NCBI RefSeq assembly: GCF_001640805.2
Contig: NC_066836.1
Span: forward strand, 1,635,798 to 1,699,797
Direction: 5' to 3'
Source of the DNA: Lates calcarifer
Lineage: Eukaryota; Chordata; Actinopteri; Centropomidae
DNA: 64,000 bases
Positions 51,661 through 64,000 of this stretch are shown here, piece by piece. Within the stretch, counting starts at the first letter, position 1. Each line of letters opens with the position of its first letter. The translations under genes and the position numbers were made by a program. The notes below the pieces were generated by a model. It saw nothing but the letters and a program-made list of their open reading frames with translations. It was not told where the DNA came from and searched no databases.

Positions 51661-51964
51661 TACAGGCCATAGCTGATAAAACACATCACAGTGTTGAATA
51701 TGAAAATGGCTCTCTAACAGAGTTCAGCTAAACCTTTTTAAAATGCAGAATTTCATGAGGCACAGTATTCACCGTTTGAAGGCCAGAGTTGAACTTTATT
51801 GGGCTGAAATCTGTGTTAAACATTTAACACTGATGAATGAGTTTTAAAGTTTTCAAGGTCTTAAATGTCAGTTTTAGAAGGACATCTGACATGAAGAGGC
51901 AGCTGATACAGACTGTGTGATTTGTTCCTTTGAGTCAGAAAAAAGTACTTTTATTCAAATTTAC

Positions 51965-51980
51965 GAGAGAGAGAGAGAGA
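51965..51980. repeat. (GA)n microsatellite
   Basis: About eight GA units, 220 bases upstream of exon 2. Confidence 0.88.
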
Positions 51981-52201
51981 CCTTTACTGTGGTGATAAAA
52001 GCAGCTGTTGTGTTTTATGTAAAGCCAACAGTAGAGATGCAGCGCTCTCTAGTGGTGAGGTTCAGACACTGACTCATGGTGGAACATGAGAAGACAAATA
52101 ATGCACATCTGTGTTATTGTATCCACGTCTGTTCAGTATAGAAACAGCTGTCGGTCTCTGCTGTGTGTTCTGAACTGTTGGATGTTTTTGTGTGTCTGCA
52201 G

Positions 52202-63984
<11,783 letters not shown>

Positions 63985-64000
63985 GGTGTTTGTACGACCG
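63985..64000 (+). other. kcnq3: start of kcnq3 3' UTR
   Basis: Sixteen bases follow the stop codon before the window ends. No polyadenylation signal is in view, so the 3' end of the transcript lies outside. Confidence 0.8.

Larger units (their letters stand above)
1..52201 (+). other. presumed kcnq3 intron 1 (3' part), non-coding
   Basis: No reading frame in these 52 kb resembles a known protein exon. All open frames are short, most lack conserved composition, and the longer ones are in low-complexity or repeat DNA. KCNQ3 has a very large first intron in mammals, so the simplest reading is that this is intron 1 and that exon 1 (N-terminus, ...ERPRGW segment before S1) lies upstream. I could not find an exon-1-like segment on either strand. 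A small intronic gene or an unrecognised non-coding RNA cannot be excluded. Confidence 0.65.

Overview
The window is vertebrate nuclear DNA, almost certainly from a ray-finned (percomorph-like) fish. It has long introns with GT/AG splice sites, many CA/GT microsatellites, and interspersed repeats of types I recognise from spiny-rayed fish genomes. There are no operons, ribosome binding sites or other prokaryotic features. The only gene I can support is a plus-strand potassium channel gene, kcnq3 (Kv7.3, a neuronal M-current subunit). Its last fourteen coding exons, equivalent to exons 2-15 of the mammalian gene, lie between 52202 and 63984.

Layout. Positions 1-52201 are non-coding and most simply read as the 3' part of the large intron 1; exon 1 (N-terminus and start of S1) was not found and is probably upstream of the window. 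This half holds microsatellites, two foldback (long inverted repeat) elements, a TTAA-flanked miniature element, hAT-like and other repeat fragments, a 550-bp polypyrimidine tract, a perfect 20-bp-stem hairpin, and scattered RFX X-box-like and CTCF-like motifs. From 52202 to 56718, eight compact exons encode S1 to the proximal C-terminus, including the voltage sensor, the pore (TIGYGD) and calmodulin helix A. A 3.9-kb intron 9 (56719-60636) follows. Six exons from 60637 to 63984 encode helix B, helices C and D and the distal tail with an ankyrin-G-type motif. The window ends 16 bases after the stop codon.

The fourteen exons join in frame to 2,227 coding bases (741 complete codons plus stop and one carried base), close to the same span of the human protein. 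All junction phases fit. Points of interest are a threonine where human KCNQ3 has the current-limiting pore alanine (A315), a longer turret, a glycine/proline-rich insertion in the tail, and the regulatory-motif clusters and foldback elements of intron 1. I found no novel multi-gene system; the best novelty candidates are the pore substitution and the X-box clusters. Family assignments are from recalled sequences, not database searches.
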